From Anastatus disparis (Eukaryota > Arthropoda > Insecta > Hymenoptera > Eupelmidae), in assembly GCA_017163975.1 (NCBI GenBank), contig JAFFSR010000229.1, positions 12,170,001 through 12,234,000 of the forward strand: a stretch of 64,000 nucleotides of DNA, in the 5' to 3' direction. The translations under genes and the position numbers were made by a program. The notes beneath the pieces were generated by a model. That model searched no databases. It was not told the origin of the DNA and saw nothing but the letters and a program-made list of their open reading frames with translations. The stretch's first letter is position 1. Each line of letters starts with the position of its first letter. Shown here piece after piece: positions 26,208 through 36,706 of this stretch.

Positions 26208-28661
26208 TTAAATAGCTGGAACATAATCAACTTCAGTTCTTAACTCTGAAATATTAGAATATTCATGTTCTTGTAAAATTTTTATGAGAGCATTTGCAAG
26301 ATCTTGATGGTTGTTAGTAAGTGCTGTTTGTATTATTGTTTGTTTTTTATTATTACACGTATTCATTATAGATAAAAATTCATTGGAATTTTTGTCACGA
26401 ATCATTTCTAATTCTGTGATTATTTTATAATTTCCATTTTTAGCTTCTTCAAATAATCTATTAATCAATTGCAATATAAATATAATATTATTATTTTTAA
26501 CATTTACAGCACAGTCAACTGGAGTTTTTTTACCTTTTCTACTAACAATATCAAATATAGCACCATTTTTCAGTAAAGAATACACAATTTCAAGTCGGTT
26601 GAACTTAGCAGCATAGTGAAGAGAAGTTGCGTTATCATCATTAATAAAGTTTACATTTGCACCATGTTCAAGTAGAAGATCAACAACTTTAATATAACCC
26701 TTCCATGATGCATAAAGTAATGGTGTTTGAAATTGAATGCTTTTACTATCTACTAGTGCTCCTTTTTTTATACAGCTTTCAACTTCAAAATGATTATTAT
26801 CTTTTGTCGCTTTGAATAACTTTTCAGTCAATTTTAAGAAGTCAATTATTTTTAAATGATTCCTCTTCTCTGCAAAATTTATTGGTAAAATATATTTATC
26901 TGAATTAGATTTAGCATCAAAAAATGCTCCGTGGCTAATCAATAATTTGACTACATCTAATGTTCCAGCAATAGTTGCTAAGTGTAAAGGCGTAATATTA
27001 TTTTCCATTTTTGAATTAATATCTGCTCCATTTATAATAAGAGCTTTAACTGCCATAGGATAACAATTTTCAACTGCAATGTGTAATGCTGTTGCATTTA
27101 GACTGTCTTTCACATGCACATCAGCACCATGTTTCAATAGAAAAGTGATAATCTGATCATGACCACTTACTGCAGCAAAATGTAAAGAAGACCAATTTGT
27201 GTGATCTAAAGCATTAACATTTGCTCCTCTTTCTACAAGTAATTTAACTACTGCTAAGTGACCGTTACGTGCTGCAAAATGTAAAGGAGTAGTTCTTTTG
27301 ACTGTCTTAACTTCTATACTGCTTCCCGCACAAAGTAGAGTCTCTACTACATCTAAATTACCATCATGTGCTGCATAATGTAAAGGAGTCCAAAATCTTT
27401 TATCTACTGCATTAACATTGGCCTTATTTTCTATCAGAAAAGCTATTATCTCTAAATAATTTTTTTCTGCTGCAAGATGTAAAGCTGTTCTTCCATCATC
27501 GATTTTTGCATTTACATTTGCTCCTTTTTTAATTAAATTCTTTACTATATAGCAACGATTATATGCAGCATTATGTAAACCAGCCACTTCAATTTTACTT
27601 TGCTGAATTGCAAGATGTAAAGGTGTGAATCCTTCCTTCTTTTTAGCATTAATATTTGCTTTTTTCTCTAGTAACAGCTTAACAGTTTCTAAATGACCAT
27701 TTTGGGATGCTATGTGTAAAGCTGTACTTTTATGGCAGTCCCTTAAATTAACATTAATTCCTTTTACAAGAAGAAGAGATTTCACTACTTCAATGTGATT
27801 ATTCTGTACTGCTAAATGTAAAGGTGTTACATTTTCATAATTTTGAGCATTTATGTCACACTTTGCTTTCAACAAAATATCTACTATTTTTGAAAATCCA
27901 CCAAGAGATGCCGAATGCAAGGGTGTAACTTGATCACTTGTTTTAGCATTAATATTTGCTTTCGCTTCAAGTAAAATGTTTACTACATCCAAATGTCCAT
28001 ATCGTACAGCAAGGTGTAAAGGTGTAACGTTATTATCTTTTCCAATCTGAGTAGCTCTAGTAAATAATGAACCTGCATTAACATCAGATCCTTGTGCAAT
28101 AAGAGTTTTTACTATTTCTGGCTGACCATTTATACACGCATTATGTAATGGTTTTACTTTATTCAAATTTCCAGCATTAACGTTCAATCCCTGATCGATA
28201 AGCAAATTTACTATATCTAAGTAACCATTTTCTGCTGCTAAATGTAAGGATGTATTACCTAAGTTTGTTGTAGCATTAAGATTTGCTCCATTTTCAATTA
28301 AAGTATTTACTATACTCAAGTGACCTTCTTGACATGCAGCAATTATAGGTGTGTGGCCATTGCTATCCTTATGATTTATATGTGCTCCATTGGCAATGAG
28401 GAAATTGACAATCTCCAAGCGATTTTTCATGATTGCAAAAAATAGTGGTGTGATGAGAATCTTTTCAATTTTAGAATTAATATCTGCACCCTCTTGTAAC
28501 AAAGTTTTGACCTTTTCCAATTCACCATTTTCTGCTGCTAAATGTAACTCCGTAATACTTGCGTCTATTGTAAAATCAAAAGATGTTTGATTTCGAAATT
28601 GACGGTTGAAGAAATTAATAAGTGTAACAATATCTAAAGCGTCTTTAGAAGAATTAAACAT
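26208..28661 (-). CDS. Multi-ankyrin-repeat protein (817 aa), intronless
   Basis: A single exon opening at the ATG at 28661. After about 35 non-repeat residues come roughly 18-20 ankyrin repeats (consensus TPLHLAA.NGHL.IVK.LL..GANVNA). One is fused and shortened near the middle (KIEVAGLHNAAYNRCYIVKN). A diverged block around residues 600-640 (LFKATKDNNHFEVES) precedes the last repeats. A C-terminal module from about residue 730 carries LFEEAKNGNYK, MNTCNNKKQTIIQTAL and NNHQDLANALI. Very long ankyrin tracts with this kind of C-terminal cap are found in latrotoxin-type and endosymbiont ankyrin proteins; that link is a family-level resemblance only and toxicity is not implied. No signal peptide or membrane segment, so a cytosolic binding scaffold is inferred. 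Codon use matches the AT-rich surroundings. Duplicated at 34571. Confidence 0.85.
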   Translation of the reverse strand: MFNSSKDALDIVTLINFFNRQFRNQTSFDFTIDASITELHLAAENGELEKVKTLLQEGADINSKIEKILITPLFFAIMKNRLEIVNFLIANGAHINHKDSNGHTPIIAACQEGHLSIVNTLIENGANLNATTNLGNTSLHLAAENGYLDIVNLLIDQGLNVNAGNLNKVKPLHNACINGQPEIVKTLIAQGSDVNAGSLFTRATQIGKDNNVTPLHLAVRYGHLDVVNILLEAKANINAKTSDQVTPLHSASLGGFSKIVDILLKAKCDINAQNYENVTPLHLAVQNNHIEVVKSLLLVKGINVNLRDCHKSTALHIASQNGHLETVKLLLEKKANINAKKKEGFTPLHLAIQQSKIEVAGLHNAAYNRCYIVKNLIKKGANVNAKIDDGRTALHLAAEKNYLEIIAFLIENKANVNAVDKRFWTPLHYAAHDGNLDVVETLLCAGSSIEVKTVKRTTPLHFAARNGHLAVVKLLVERGANVNALDHTNWSSLHFAAVSGHDQIITFLLKHGADVHVKDSLNATALHIAVENCYPMAVKALIINGADINSKMENNITPLHLATIAGTLDVVKLLISHGAFFDAKSNSDKYILPINFAEKRNHLKIIDFLKLTEKLFKATKDNNHFEVESCIKKGALVDSKSIQFQTPLLYASWKGYIKVVDLLLEHGANVNFINDDNATSLHYAAKFNRLEIVYSLLKNGAIFDIVSRKGKKTPVDCAVNVKNNNIIFILQLINRLFEEAKNGNYKIITELEMIRDKNSNEFLSIMNTCNNKKQTIIQTALTNNHQDLANALIKILQEHEYSNISELRTEVDYVPAI

Positions 28662-28900
28662 TATTCCGATTTTTAGATATTTAGAAACGTAATAGCCTCA
28701 AATCTTATTAAAGAATCACACAAAATATAATGCTTATAACTTTAAAAATCTTTTGACAAAACTACTAAGTAATTCAAATCATCCGCGTGTATCAATATAT
28801 TCACTCTACAGCGGATAAATTAAGAATGACTAACTTATAGTTTATGCAGCGCAGCGTATTCAATAACACTGAAATTCTGGGAATTAATTTCAAGCTCATG

Positions 28901-29112
28901 ATACACGAAGTCCAATTTCGTAGAAGTATACCATGCACTGTTCACAATAAATATTTCTAAATAGTGATTATCTTTTGACCATTTTTTAATACAATTCTAT
29001 TATACTATACTTATTTACTGAAGAGATGTATTAAAATTCAAAAATATTTTACAAGTTTCGATATGTAGAATGTTTAATCACGTTAATTGATACTATCTAT
29101 TGATGCATTGAC
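28901..29112. other. Junction between duplication units
   Basis: Short AT-rich stretch between the 5' flank of the ankyrin ORF and the start of unit 2. Nothing recognised. Confidence 0.35.
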
Positions 29113-29428
29113 CACAATGTTTGCGAAATTTTTTTATTTTTCTGCTCTTACTTCAACAACAATGGCACTTTATAATTCGAAAAGCGAGATGAAAATAATA
29201 AGATATAACTGACTTTTAAATTTTAGCGGAAATAATGTTACTTTATTCCTGATTAAAAACTTACTAAATTGAAAAAATTGTCGAAATTTTAATAAAATAT
29301 AATATTAAATTATTTATTGAATAAATTAATAAAAATGATTAGAAAAGTATACGATTTTAATAAAAATCGATATAAAACTTTAACATTGAATTTTCAATTG
29401 GACCCGCTTTTTTCAAATTAGTTAAGTG

Positions 29429-29966
29429 AGTTGCATAATGCGCTTTATTTCTATCTCAAAAATATAACCACTTTATTAACTTACGGTAGTTCCAACGTCA
29501 GCTATCATTTAATTCGTAAAAATTAAAAAAACGCAATCTTTTGAAACTTTCAACAAAATAAGTTTTTATTTCAAATATTTCTTTGAGATTTCAGGTAGCC
29601 CTACCGATTATTTCTTTAAGATAAACTCATTCAAAGTTTGATCATTTTAGGTTTAATAGTAATAAAAAGATAAAGTTTATTATAGAAAATTTTTCGGCAA
29701 AATAACCTGAAGAAATTTTTTGAAGATAATAATTGAAATGGAAACTCACGTTGTTGAAAATTTCAAAAGAATAACAAACTATAGCTGGCGATTTAGCCCG
29801 TATTTTTGAAAAATAGTAACCAATCGATCAAAACCTAATTTTTTGTATAGTTTTAAAATTTACAGATCTTATCGGTCTTTTTTCAGTACATACGGTTAAT
29901 TTCGATAACTTTACATCGAATAAATTTGATGTGTTATAATATTATAATTTTCAAATTAGTTAAGTG
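29429..29966. mobile_element. Extra segment in unit 2 flanked by an 18-bp direct repeat
   Basis: TTTCAAATTAGTTAAGTG occurs at 29411-29428 and again at 29949-29966. Unit 1 has a single related site at about 21725-21740. The 520 bp between has no ORF or recognised family. The arrangement fits an insertion with target-site duplication, or a local duplication. Confidence 0.45.
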
Positions 29967-30637
29967 GACACTGTTGAGGTATAGGAATAAAATTCACTAT
30001 TATATTACAAAGTAAAGTCTATTTCAAATAATATGCTTTAGTTATAATTAAATCTTTTTCAAAATCACAATTCATTTCCAGAATTTTTGAGAAATTTAAT
30101 AAATTGTGAAATATTTATGGTCTAACATTGTTTTAAAATAATTATATATTCATGTGAAAATATAATTTCTGTTAATAAATGTTGGTAATTGCTGTTTAAA
30201 AAATTTAGGAATTCGGACAGTTATCTAACGTTATCTTCAATTAATAACATTTTTTACTATTCATATAAAAACAAATTCTGTAAAGTAAATAATTGTAAAT
30301 AACTGCTAAACAATGTCAGAATTGAGAAAAATAATAGTTAAAAATGTCGGAATTGTAACACAAATAACAGTTATTTAAATTTTCAAAAATTTGCACAATA
30401 CGTAAATTAGTTGTTATGTGTATAAAAATTTTAAGTTATTTTACAGAAATTAATTTCTATAGATTTTCTAAAATTGAAAAATAAAATGTTTATTTTTAAA
30501 GTTATTTATAATTTTAAAGAATCATTTAGTTTTAAATCCGAAAAAAATTAATTATTAATCATTTATAATAATTATTAATAATTCACTAATAATTTAGTTT
30601 ATGTTTTTTTTTTAATTGCTATTTGTCACGTGTGTCG

Positions 30638-30849
30638 TTTGTTCGTCAAAAAAAAGGAGCTAAAAAAATTATATGTAATAATAGTTAAAAGAATAGCTGC
30701 AAAAATAGCTATGAGATTGTATATCCAGCATATTTCTATGTTTTTTAGCTGTTTTATTCAGCTAATTAAAACAGCTAAAAAACATAGAAAGATAGCTGTA
30801 CATACAATCGTATAGCTATTTTTTTTAGCTATACCCTTTTTTGACAGGA
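30638..30849. mobile_element. Fold-back MITE rich in TAGCT, inserted in unit 2
   Basis: About 210 bp with ends GTCAAAAAAAAGG and CCCTTTTTTGAC. Long internal arms (30706-30754 and 30764-30816) centre on AGCTGTTTTATTCAGCTAATT. Unit 1 has the uninterrupted site (GTGTCGCTTAGTAGCG near 22471), which gives an empty-site comparison. A related but decayed copy lies at about 54775-54985. Confidence 0.7.
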
Positions 30850-31461
30850 TTAGTAGCGATTAATACAAAAATGCAAGAGTATACAGTTAATAGAATATGG
30901 AGCAACGAAAGAAATAAATAGAATTACATCGAGTAGAAATGACTTAACGGCTCAGCACCGCGCAAGATAATTTTTTAACATATTACGTGCGATTAATCTT
31001 CTGTTGAAAAATGGTAATGCAATAAATTTTTTAATTAACGTAATATTACTAATTTTTAAAGATTTGTGAAAATTATTTATTTATCTGCCTTAAACGTGCG
31101 TTTATACCGAGTTTTAAATCCTAGATATGTTCAAAATGACGAGCTTTGAAGTTTTAATTTTGATGTAAGACATTCACAATTGTTTTATATTTTTTTGGTT
31201 TATTATTAGGAGTACAATGTAAAAAAATCATTCAAATTACCAACAAAATTTTCTTGTGCTACATGATAAAGCACACGATAGTTTATTTTTGTAATTTAAT
31301 ATAAGAGATAACGAATTTTAATCGGAATTTCTTCATAATATGACCAATATAAAATAGTTCTTATTTTTGTTAATCAAATAAAATCATAATATCGAAAATA
31401 AGAATTCAAGTTACTTATTCTGCTAGTCTAATTAATTGTTACAATCGTTTACTACTTAAAA

Positions 31462-31672
31462 TACACGGAGAAAAATATTTCTATAGTAAAAATTGTATTA
31501 GTTTTAAATATAATTGACAGTTTTTTGAAAAATTTACAAGAAATATAATAAAAATTTCTGTTTTTCTAGTAAATTTTACCACGAACTATGATTATTTTTT
31601 TATATAACGGCAGTTTGTATCAACATTACTTAAGACTATTGTAATTTTTACTGGAAAATTATTCTCCGTGTA
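31462..31672. mobile_element. MITE with TACACGGAGAAAAATA ends, unit 2 copy
   Basis: The left end TACACGGAGAAAAATATTT is mirrored by the right end AAATTATTCTCCGTGTA. The right inner arm (TATAACGGCAGTTTGTA) is kept, but its left partner is lost compared with the unit 1 copy. No ORF. Confidence 0.65.
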
Positions 31673-33692
31673 GAAAATATACATATATTATAATTGTAAA
31701 ATTATAAAGAAAGTACAATAGTTATATCTAATAAAAATTGACGATGTATTGTGAACATGCGGCATTCACCATTAATTTAATATATAAATTTTTAATCAAC
31801 ACGGGCCTACTTAGCTAAATTTTTTAATAAATTTATATAGTTGCTTAAAACAAATGTTTTTTCAATATTCGCGTCGAAATGAAGCAGATATATAAATGTG
31901 TAATTTTGACATATGAATTATTTATTTGATATTTAATTATATTAATTTATTTATATCCATAATTAATATTTTTTCCAAACATTATTATTACTATAATAAG
32001 TTGAATCAAATTTTTTAATGATCTATAATAATTTTTCAAAAGATTAAGATGTAAACGGTATAGAAGAATGGCAAGAATTTTACCTACAGAAAACATTTTC
32101 AGTAAATTATTAATTACATCATGGGAAATACAATTAAAACAAATATTTTATCAAGCATTTTATTTGAAACTAGAAAAATAACACAAAATTTTATTTTACA
32201 CATCCTTACATATTATTTACTAATAATACTACCTTAAATTAAAAACATAATTTTTACGTCAACTAAAAATAATCTGACATACTGAATTCAAATTTAATTT
32301 TAATTTGTTAAAAATAATCAAGATTTATCAATAAGACCGACGACGCAAAAGTTTTTTATTGTATTTTATACGCTCTAAAATTAGTGTATAGAATAAATTT
32401 AATGTGAACAATTTCTGTGAGTTACATTTTTCATAATCTGTTGAATTTTCGTAAACTTGTAAAAATTTATAAATTTATAAAAATATTTGTTTAGTCTCAT
32501 GAAAGTAAAGATTATTTTAATTTACTTATGAATATAACGTACTCATAATTAATTTTTTTTTTTTTCCAATGCGGGATTCATCTTCAGGGATAAATATTTG
32601 AAAAAACATTTAATGCGACAGAAAATTAAAATAAAAAGCACGAAAAAAAAGAAATTAAAATTTTGACAAACCATTCTCCTATGTGTACTACATAAAAAGA
32701 GAAGAAAAATTGGAAAAGTGTACAAGATGAAAATATTTTTGTATTAACAAGTCGCCGATAGCGGGGACTTGTTTTCGTTAATTTCCTATTTTGCGTCTAA
32801 TTACAAACCAAGTTTTTTTCTTTTGTATTCATCAATTGAATTATTACAATATATTTTTACATGCATACAAGATTCAAAGTTAAATTTAATCTAGAAATTC
32901 AATAAAAGCATAGACATACCGCGATGCGCCTACTTTCTTTCTTTTGAAATAATAAAGATACAAACGTGTTGATATGCTATTGTGGTTTAGAATCATAGGT
33001 GAACATCATCATTTTCCTAAAAATTGTAAAGGAATTTAAAATCTTTTATTTAGATAAATAATAATTATTTCATAATAAAGACCTTCAAGTTATTATAATA
33101 TTTTTTATTATTAATGTTTATTGTTTTGAATGACAATCAATTCTGATTTCACACAATAAATATTTAATTTAATATATTTTGATTTGAATTTATTTGAAAA
33201 AGTAGAAGAATTAATAAAGATGAATTTTTTAATTTGAATAACACTATTCATTGCCATTTCTTATTCTAAATTTTGCAACTTTTAACTTTTAAACTAGAAT
33301 AAAGAATAAAAAAAAAATTTTACCAGTATAATAAAAATTTTCCATTTTGATAGAAATTATTATTTCCACAAGATTTTTGCCAAAAAACCATGATTTGAAC
33401 TGTAAAGCTGGACTTGTGATAAATATATTACAACTTATTATCAACATGGAATCAGCATTTTCATTTTTTTAAAAGTAGTGTACAATTGCAACTTGGCACA
33501 TGATTTCCCATTTTATTTTGTTAAAAAGTTTGAACATTTTTTTTAAATTCTTTGTTGGCCATTGTTAGTATTTAATTAATAAATTCAACGTTAGAGTAAT
33601 ATTTGAAATTGCAGCTGAAAAATTCAAAGATATATACAAATGAATTGCAAATTAAAAATATAATGTAAAAATAAGTTTATTATTACTTACAA

Positions 33693-33848
33693 ATGACAGA
33701 TGATGATTTTTGTATTACTGAAATTTCTTCTTATTTACATTGTCAGTTTCAGTACCATTCAATATTCTTCTCTTTTGAAACCATGAATTTTTTCGATGAT
33801 AAGAATTTTCCAAATAGCAGGTATAAGTATCTTGATGAATTCTATTAA
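33693..33848 (+). CDS. Conserved small ORF, unit 2 copy (51 aa, unknown)
   Basis: It starts MTDDDFCITEISSY and shares about 30 residues with the copy at 25629, then runs to its own stop (ends LDEFY). See that entry for the silent-change pattern. It lies about 720 bp beyond the 3' end of the truncated ankyrin ORF, on the opposite strand. Confidence 0.4.
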   Translation: MTDDDFCITEISSYLHCQFQYHSIFFSFETMNFFDDKNFPNSRYKYLDEFY

Positions 33849-34570
33849 ATTTTTTTAATGTCTTTTTTGACTGAGAAGTTTTTAAAGATTTGCTAATCTA
33901 TAAAATATTTTTTGACTTGCAAAATGAAAAAATATATAGTAATACTATGTTTTGATTTAAATACATATACTCTGTAGAGTAATTAAAATATCAAACTGTT
34001 AATGCATACTCTATATTCATTTTGTTTTATAATATTATTTGTTTTTTAATATTCTATTGAATTGTGTATGATAACAAAGTAAACACATATTTATCGCTAG
34101 CTGAATCTAAAATAGCAACTTGATTTTCAACGGTTTAAGCAGATCCATCATTATTGCAAGTTTTCTTCTTTTATCATTCAAAAAAAAAAAAAATTAAAAC
34201 ATTACTTAATACTTCATTCATTAAATTAAATTAATTCTTTTAATCAGAATTAAAATATTTGATTTCAACTTTTTTTTCTATCAAGCTTTAATATAAAACA
34301 GTATTATGTAACTAATAACAATAGCAGCTCTTGATTCTGGAACTTAGTTTCATGTTTTTCTAATAATTTTTTGATAGCTAAACGTTCTTTATAAATAACT
34401 TCAGTATGTCCTTAATAGTACTCTTTAGTTTATTTATAGTGGTAATATATAATGTAAAAGTTATAATAACATATAAAAACCTGTATATAATCAAAAGTAT
34501 AATTAAACATCATTAAATATTAAAAAAACTTATGCAAAAAATTTTCTATAGATAAACAGCTTCCATAAAT

Positions 34571-35913
34571 TTACAAAGAAGAATTTGAGGGAACGGAAGA
34601 ATGCTCAAGTGTTGTAACACAATCAAATTTAGTTTCCAATTCTGATATATTAGAATCCTTATCTTCTTGCAACATTTTTGTCAGAGAATTAGCAAGATCT
34701 TGATGGTTTGTAGTAAGTGCTATTTGTATTATTGTTTGTTTTTTATTATTACACGTATTCATAATAGATAAAAATTCATTGGGATTTTTGTCACGGATCA
34801 TTTCTAATTCTGCGACTAATTTATAATTTCCATTTTTAGCTTCTTCAAATAATCTATCGATCAATTTGAATAGAATGATAATATCAGTATTTTTGGCATC
34901 AACAGCAAAATCAATAGGTCTTTTATCACCTTTACTACTGACAATATCAAACATAGCACCGTGTTTTAATAAAGAATATATAATTTCAAGATGGTTAAAT
35001 TTGGCAGCATAATGAAGTGGAGTCAAATTATTTTTATTAGTGAAGTTTACATTTGCACCATATTTGAGTAGAAGATCAACAATATTAATATATCCCTTCC
35101 ACGAGGCATAAAGTAATGGTGTTTCAAAATGTATACTTCTACTATTTACTAATGCTCCTCTTTTTAGACAATTTTCAACTTCTAAATCATTATTGTCCCT
35201 TGTCGCTCTGAATAAATTTTCTATCAATTCAAATATTTCTATTATTTCTAAATGATTCTTGTCCTCCGACAGATTTAATGGCAAAGCACATTTATCTAAG
35301 TTAGATTTAGCATCGAAAAATGCTCCATTTATGAGCAAGAACTTGACTATATCTAATGATCCAGCTTCTGCTCCCAAGTGTATAGGTGTAATATTATTTT
35401 CCATTTTTGCATTAATATCAGCTCCATTATTTATAAGAGTTTTAGCTATTGTAAGATGACAATTCTGAACTGCAGTATGTAGTGCTGTAGCGTTTTCACT
35501 ATCTCTCACATGTACATTTGCTCCATGTTTTAATAGAGCAGTGACAATTTGATCATGACCTTCTTTTGCTGCCAAATGCAAAGGTGTCTTTTTCTTAGCA
35601 TCTTGATCATTAACATTACACTTTGCCTCTAAAAAAACATCTACTATCTCTACAAGCCCATGTTGAGAGGCCAAATGCAAGAGTGTAAATGGGTCGCTTC
35701 TTTTCAAGCTTACTTTAACATTAACATTTGCTCTTGTTTCAACCAAAAATTTCACTACATTTAAATGTTTACATGTCACTGCAAAATACAAAGGAGTAGC
35801 TTCATTTTTATTTTCAGCATCAATGTCTAACCCTTTATCGATGAGTACTTTCACTATATCTAAGTTACCACTATATGCTGCTAAGTGTAAAGATGTATTA
35901 AAATTACGGAGTG
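34571..35913 (-). pseudogene. Ankyrin-repeat gene copy 2, 5'-truncated at element boundary
   Basis: An open frame of about 447 codons covers the last dozen or so ankyrin repeats and the same C-terminal module as the 817-residue sister (NPNEFLSIMNTCNNKKQTII). Upstream the frame runs into the inverted-repeat element and meets a stop just inside it. No in-frame ATG lies near the 5' end; the first possible starts are deep within the repeats. It also lacks about nine internal repeats present in copy 1, and its own C-terminal tail is longer. Whether the remaining part is expressed, for example from a promoter in the element, cannot be told. Confidence 0.7.
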
Positions 35914-36706
35914 TCTAGGGGGACATAATAGCGTACGCGAAATAAGAATAGCGTACGCGAAATGTCCTTCTTTTGAAGCAAACTCCTCCCACTTTCGCGT
36001 ACGCGAAATAATTTTCTTTAGCCTTAATAAAAGAAAATCTTTCGCGTGCGCGAATTTAGTTGAGAAAATTTTCGCGTACGCTTAATAGTACTTTAGCGTA
36101 CGCGAAAATATTTATCAATTCAACTGAACAATATTTTTCACGTGCGCCGGATAACCAACAAGTTTTATATATAACAATTTCTATATATATTTCTTGTGAT
36201 TAACGTGTTATTTGTACTATATACTGTCAATAACCACCTGCGACGTGCGCCGGATAACCAGCAAGTTCTATATATATTTCTTGTGATTAAGTCGTCATTT
36301 GTACTATATACTGTCAATAACCACCCGCGATGTGCGCCGGATAACCAGCAAATTCTATATATATTTCTTGTGATTAAGGTGTCATTTGTACTATATACTG
36401 TCAATAACCACCCGCGATGTGCGCCGGATAACCAGCAAATTCTATATATAACAATTTCTATATATATTTCTTGTGATTAACGTTAACATTTTTTCCTGTT
36501 TCATTGAGATATTTTTTCGCGTACGCTAAGCGCATTTGAACATACGCGAAAATTTTCCGAAGAAATTTCGCGCACGTGAAAGAATTTTTTTTTTCAAAAG
36601 TAAAGAAAATTATTTCGCGTACGCGAAAGTGGGAGGAGTTTGCTTCAGGAAGTGGAAGTTTCGCGTACGCTATTCTTATTTCGCGTACGCTATTATGTCT
36701 CCCTAG
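35911..36706. mobile_element. 0.8-kb inverted-repeat element carrying CGCGTACGCG palindromes
   Basis: The ends mirror each other for about 110 bp: left GTCTAGGGGGACATAATAGC, right inverse GTCTAGGGAGACATAATAGC, followed inward by matching GAAGCAAACTCCTCCCACTT blocks. The palindrome TTTCGCGTACGCGAAA is complete at 35993-36008 and 36613-36628. About ten partial or variant copies (for example TTCGCGTGCGCGAA and TAGCGTACGCGAAA) lie in both arms. The centre is a tandem repeat. No transposase gene. CpG density is far above the surroundings. No target duplication was identified. Confidence 0.75.
36143..36480. repeat. Tandem repeat, four units of 87-103 bp
   Basis: TGCGCCGGATAACC recurs at 36143, 36246, 36333 and 36420 (spacings 103, 87, 87). 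Each is followed by CTATATATATTTCTTGTGAT and a TTTGTACTATATACTGTCAA stretch. The first and last units contain an extra short CTATATATAACAATTT block. It forms the middle of the inverted-repeat element. Confidence 0.85.

Larger units (their letters stand above)
21430..28900. repeat. Segmental duplication, unit 1
   Basis: From the CAATGTTTGC stretch at about 21432 through the ankyrin ORF, the sequence recurs in the same order and orientation from about 29113. Shared landmarks: GACTTTTAAA-TTTAGCG (21520 / 29211), the CACGTGTGTCG site (22465 / 30628), CACGGGCCTACTTAGC (24046 / 31800), GATAGCGGGGACTT (24648 / 32757), the small ORF (25629 / 33693) and the ankyrin ORFs (26208 / 34571). Similarity looks high but is broken by indels. 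The duplication is older than several insertions. Confidence 0.85.
29113..35913. repeat. Segmental duplication, unit 2
   Basis: Direct repeat of 21430-28250, ending where the inverted-repeat element at 35911 begins. Relative to unit 1 it carries extra segments at about 29429-29948, 30638-30849, 32369-32727 and 33950-34269. It lacks the 310-bp segment found at 23155-23465 and about nine ankyrin repeats. Confidence 0.85.

Noticed and set aside
26208..35913. Bacterial (symbiont) contig contamination for the ankyrin region
   Set aside because: The region is flanked by intron-bearing animal genes, contains animal-type MITEs and has the same base composition, so it is part of the host chromosome.
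36165..36480. ORFs on both strands across the tandem array
   Set aside because: They only translate the 87-bp repeat, which happens to lack stops; repeated WLSGAR-type peptides carry no independent evidence of coding.
36143..36480. Possible CRISPR-like array
   Set aside because: Units are contiguous tandem copies without unique spacers, in an animal-type genome.
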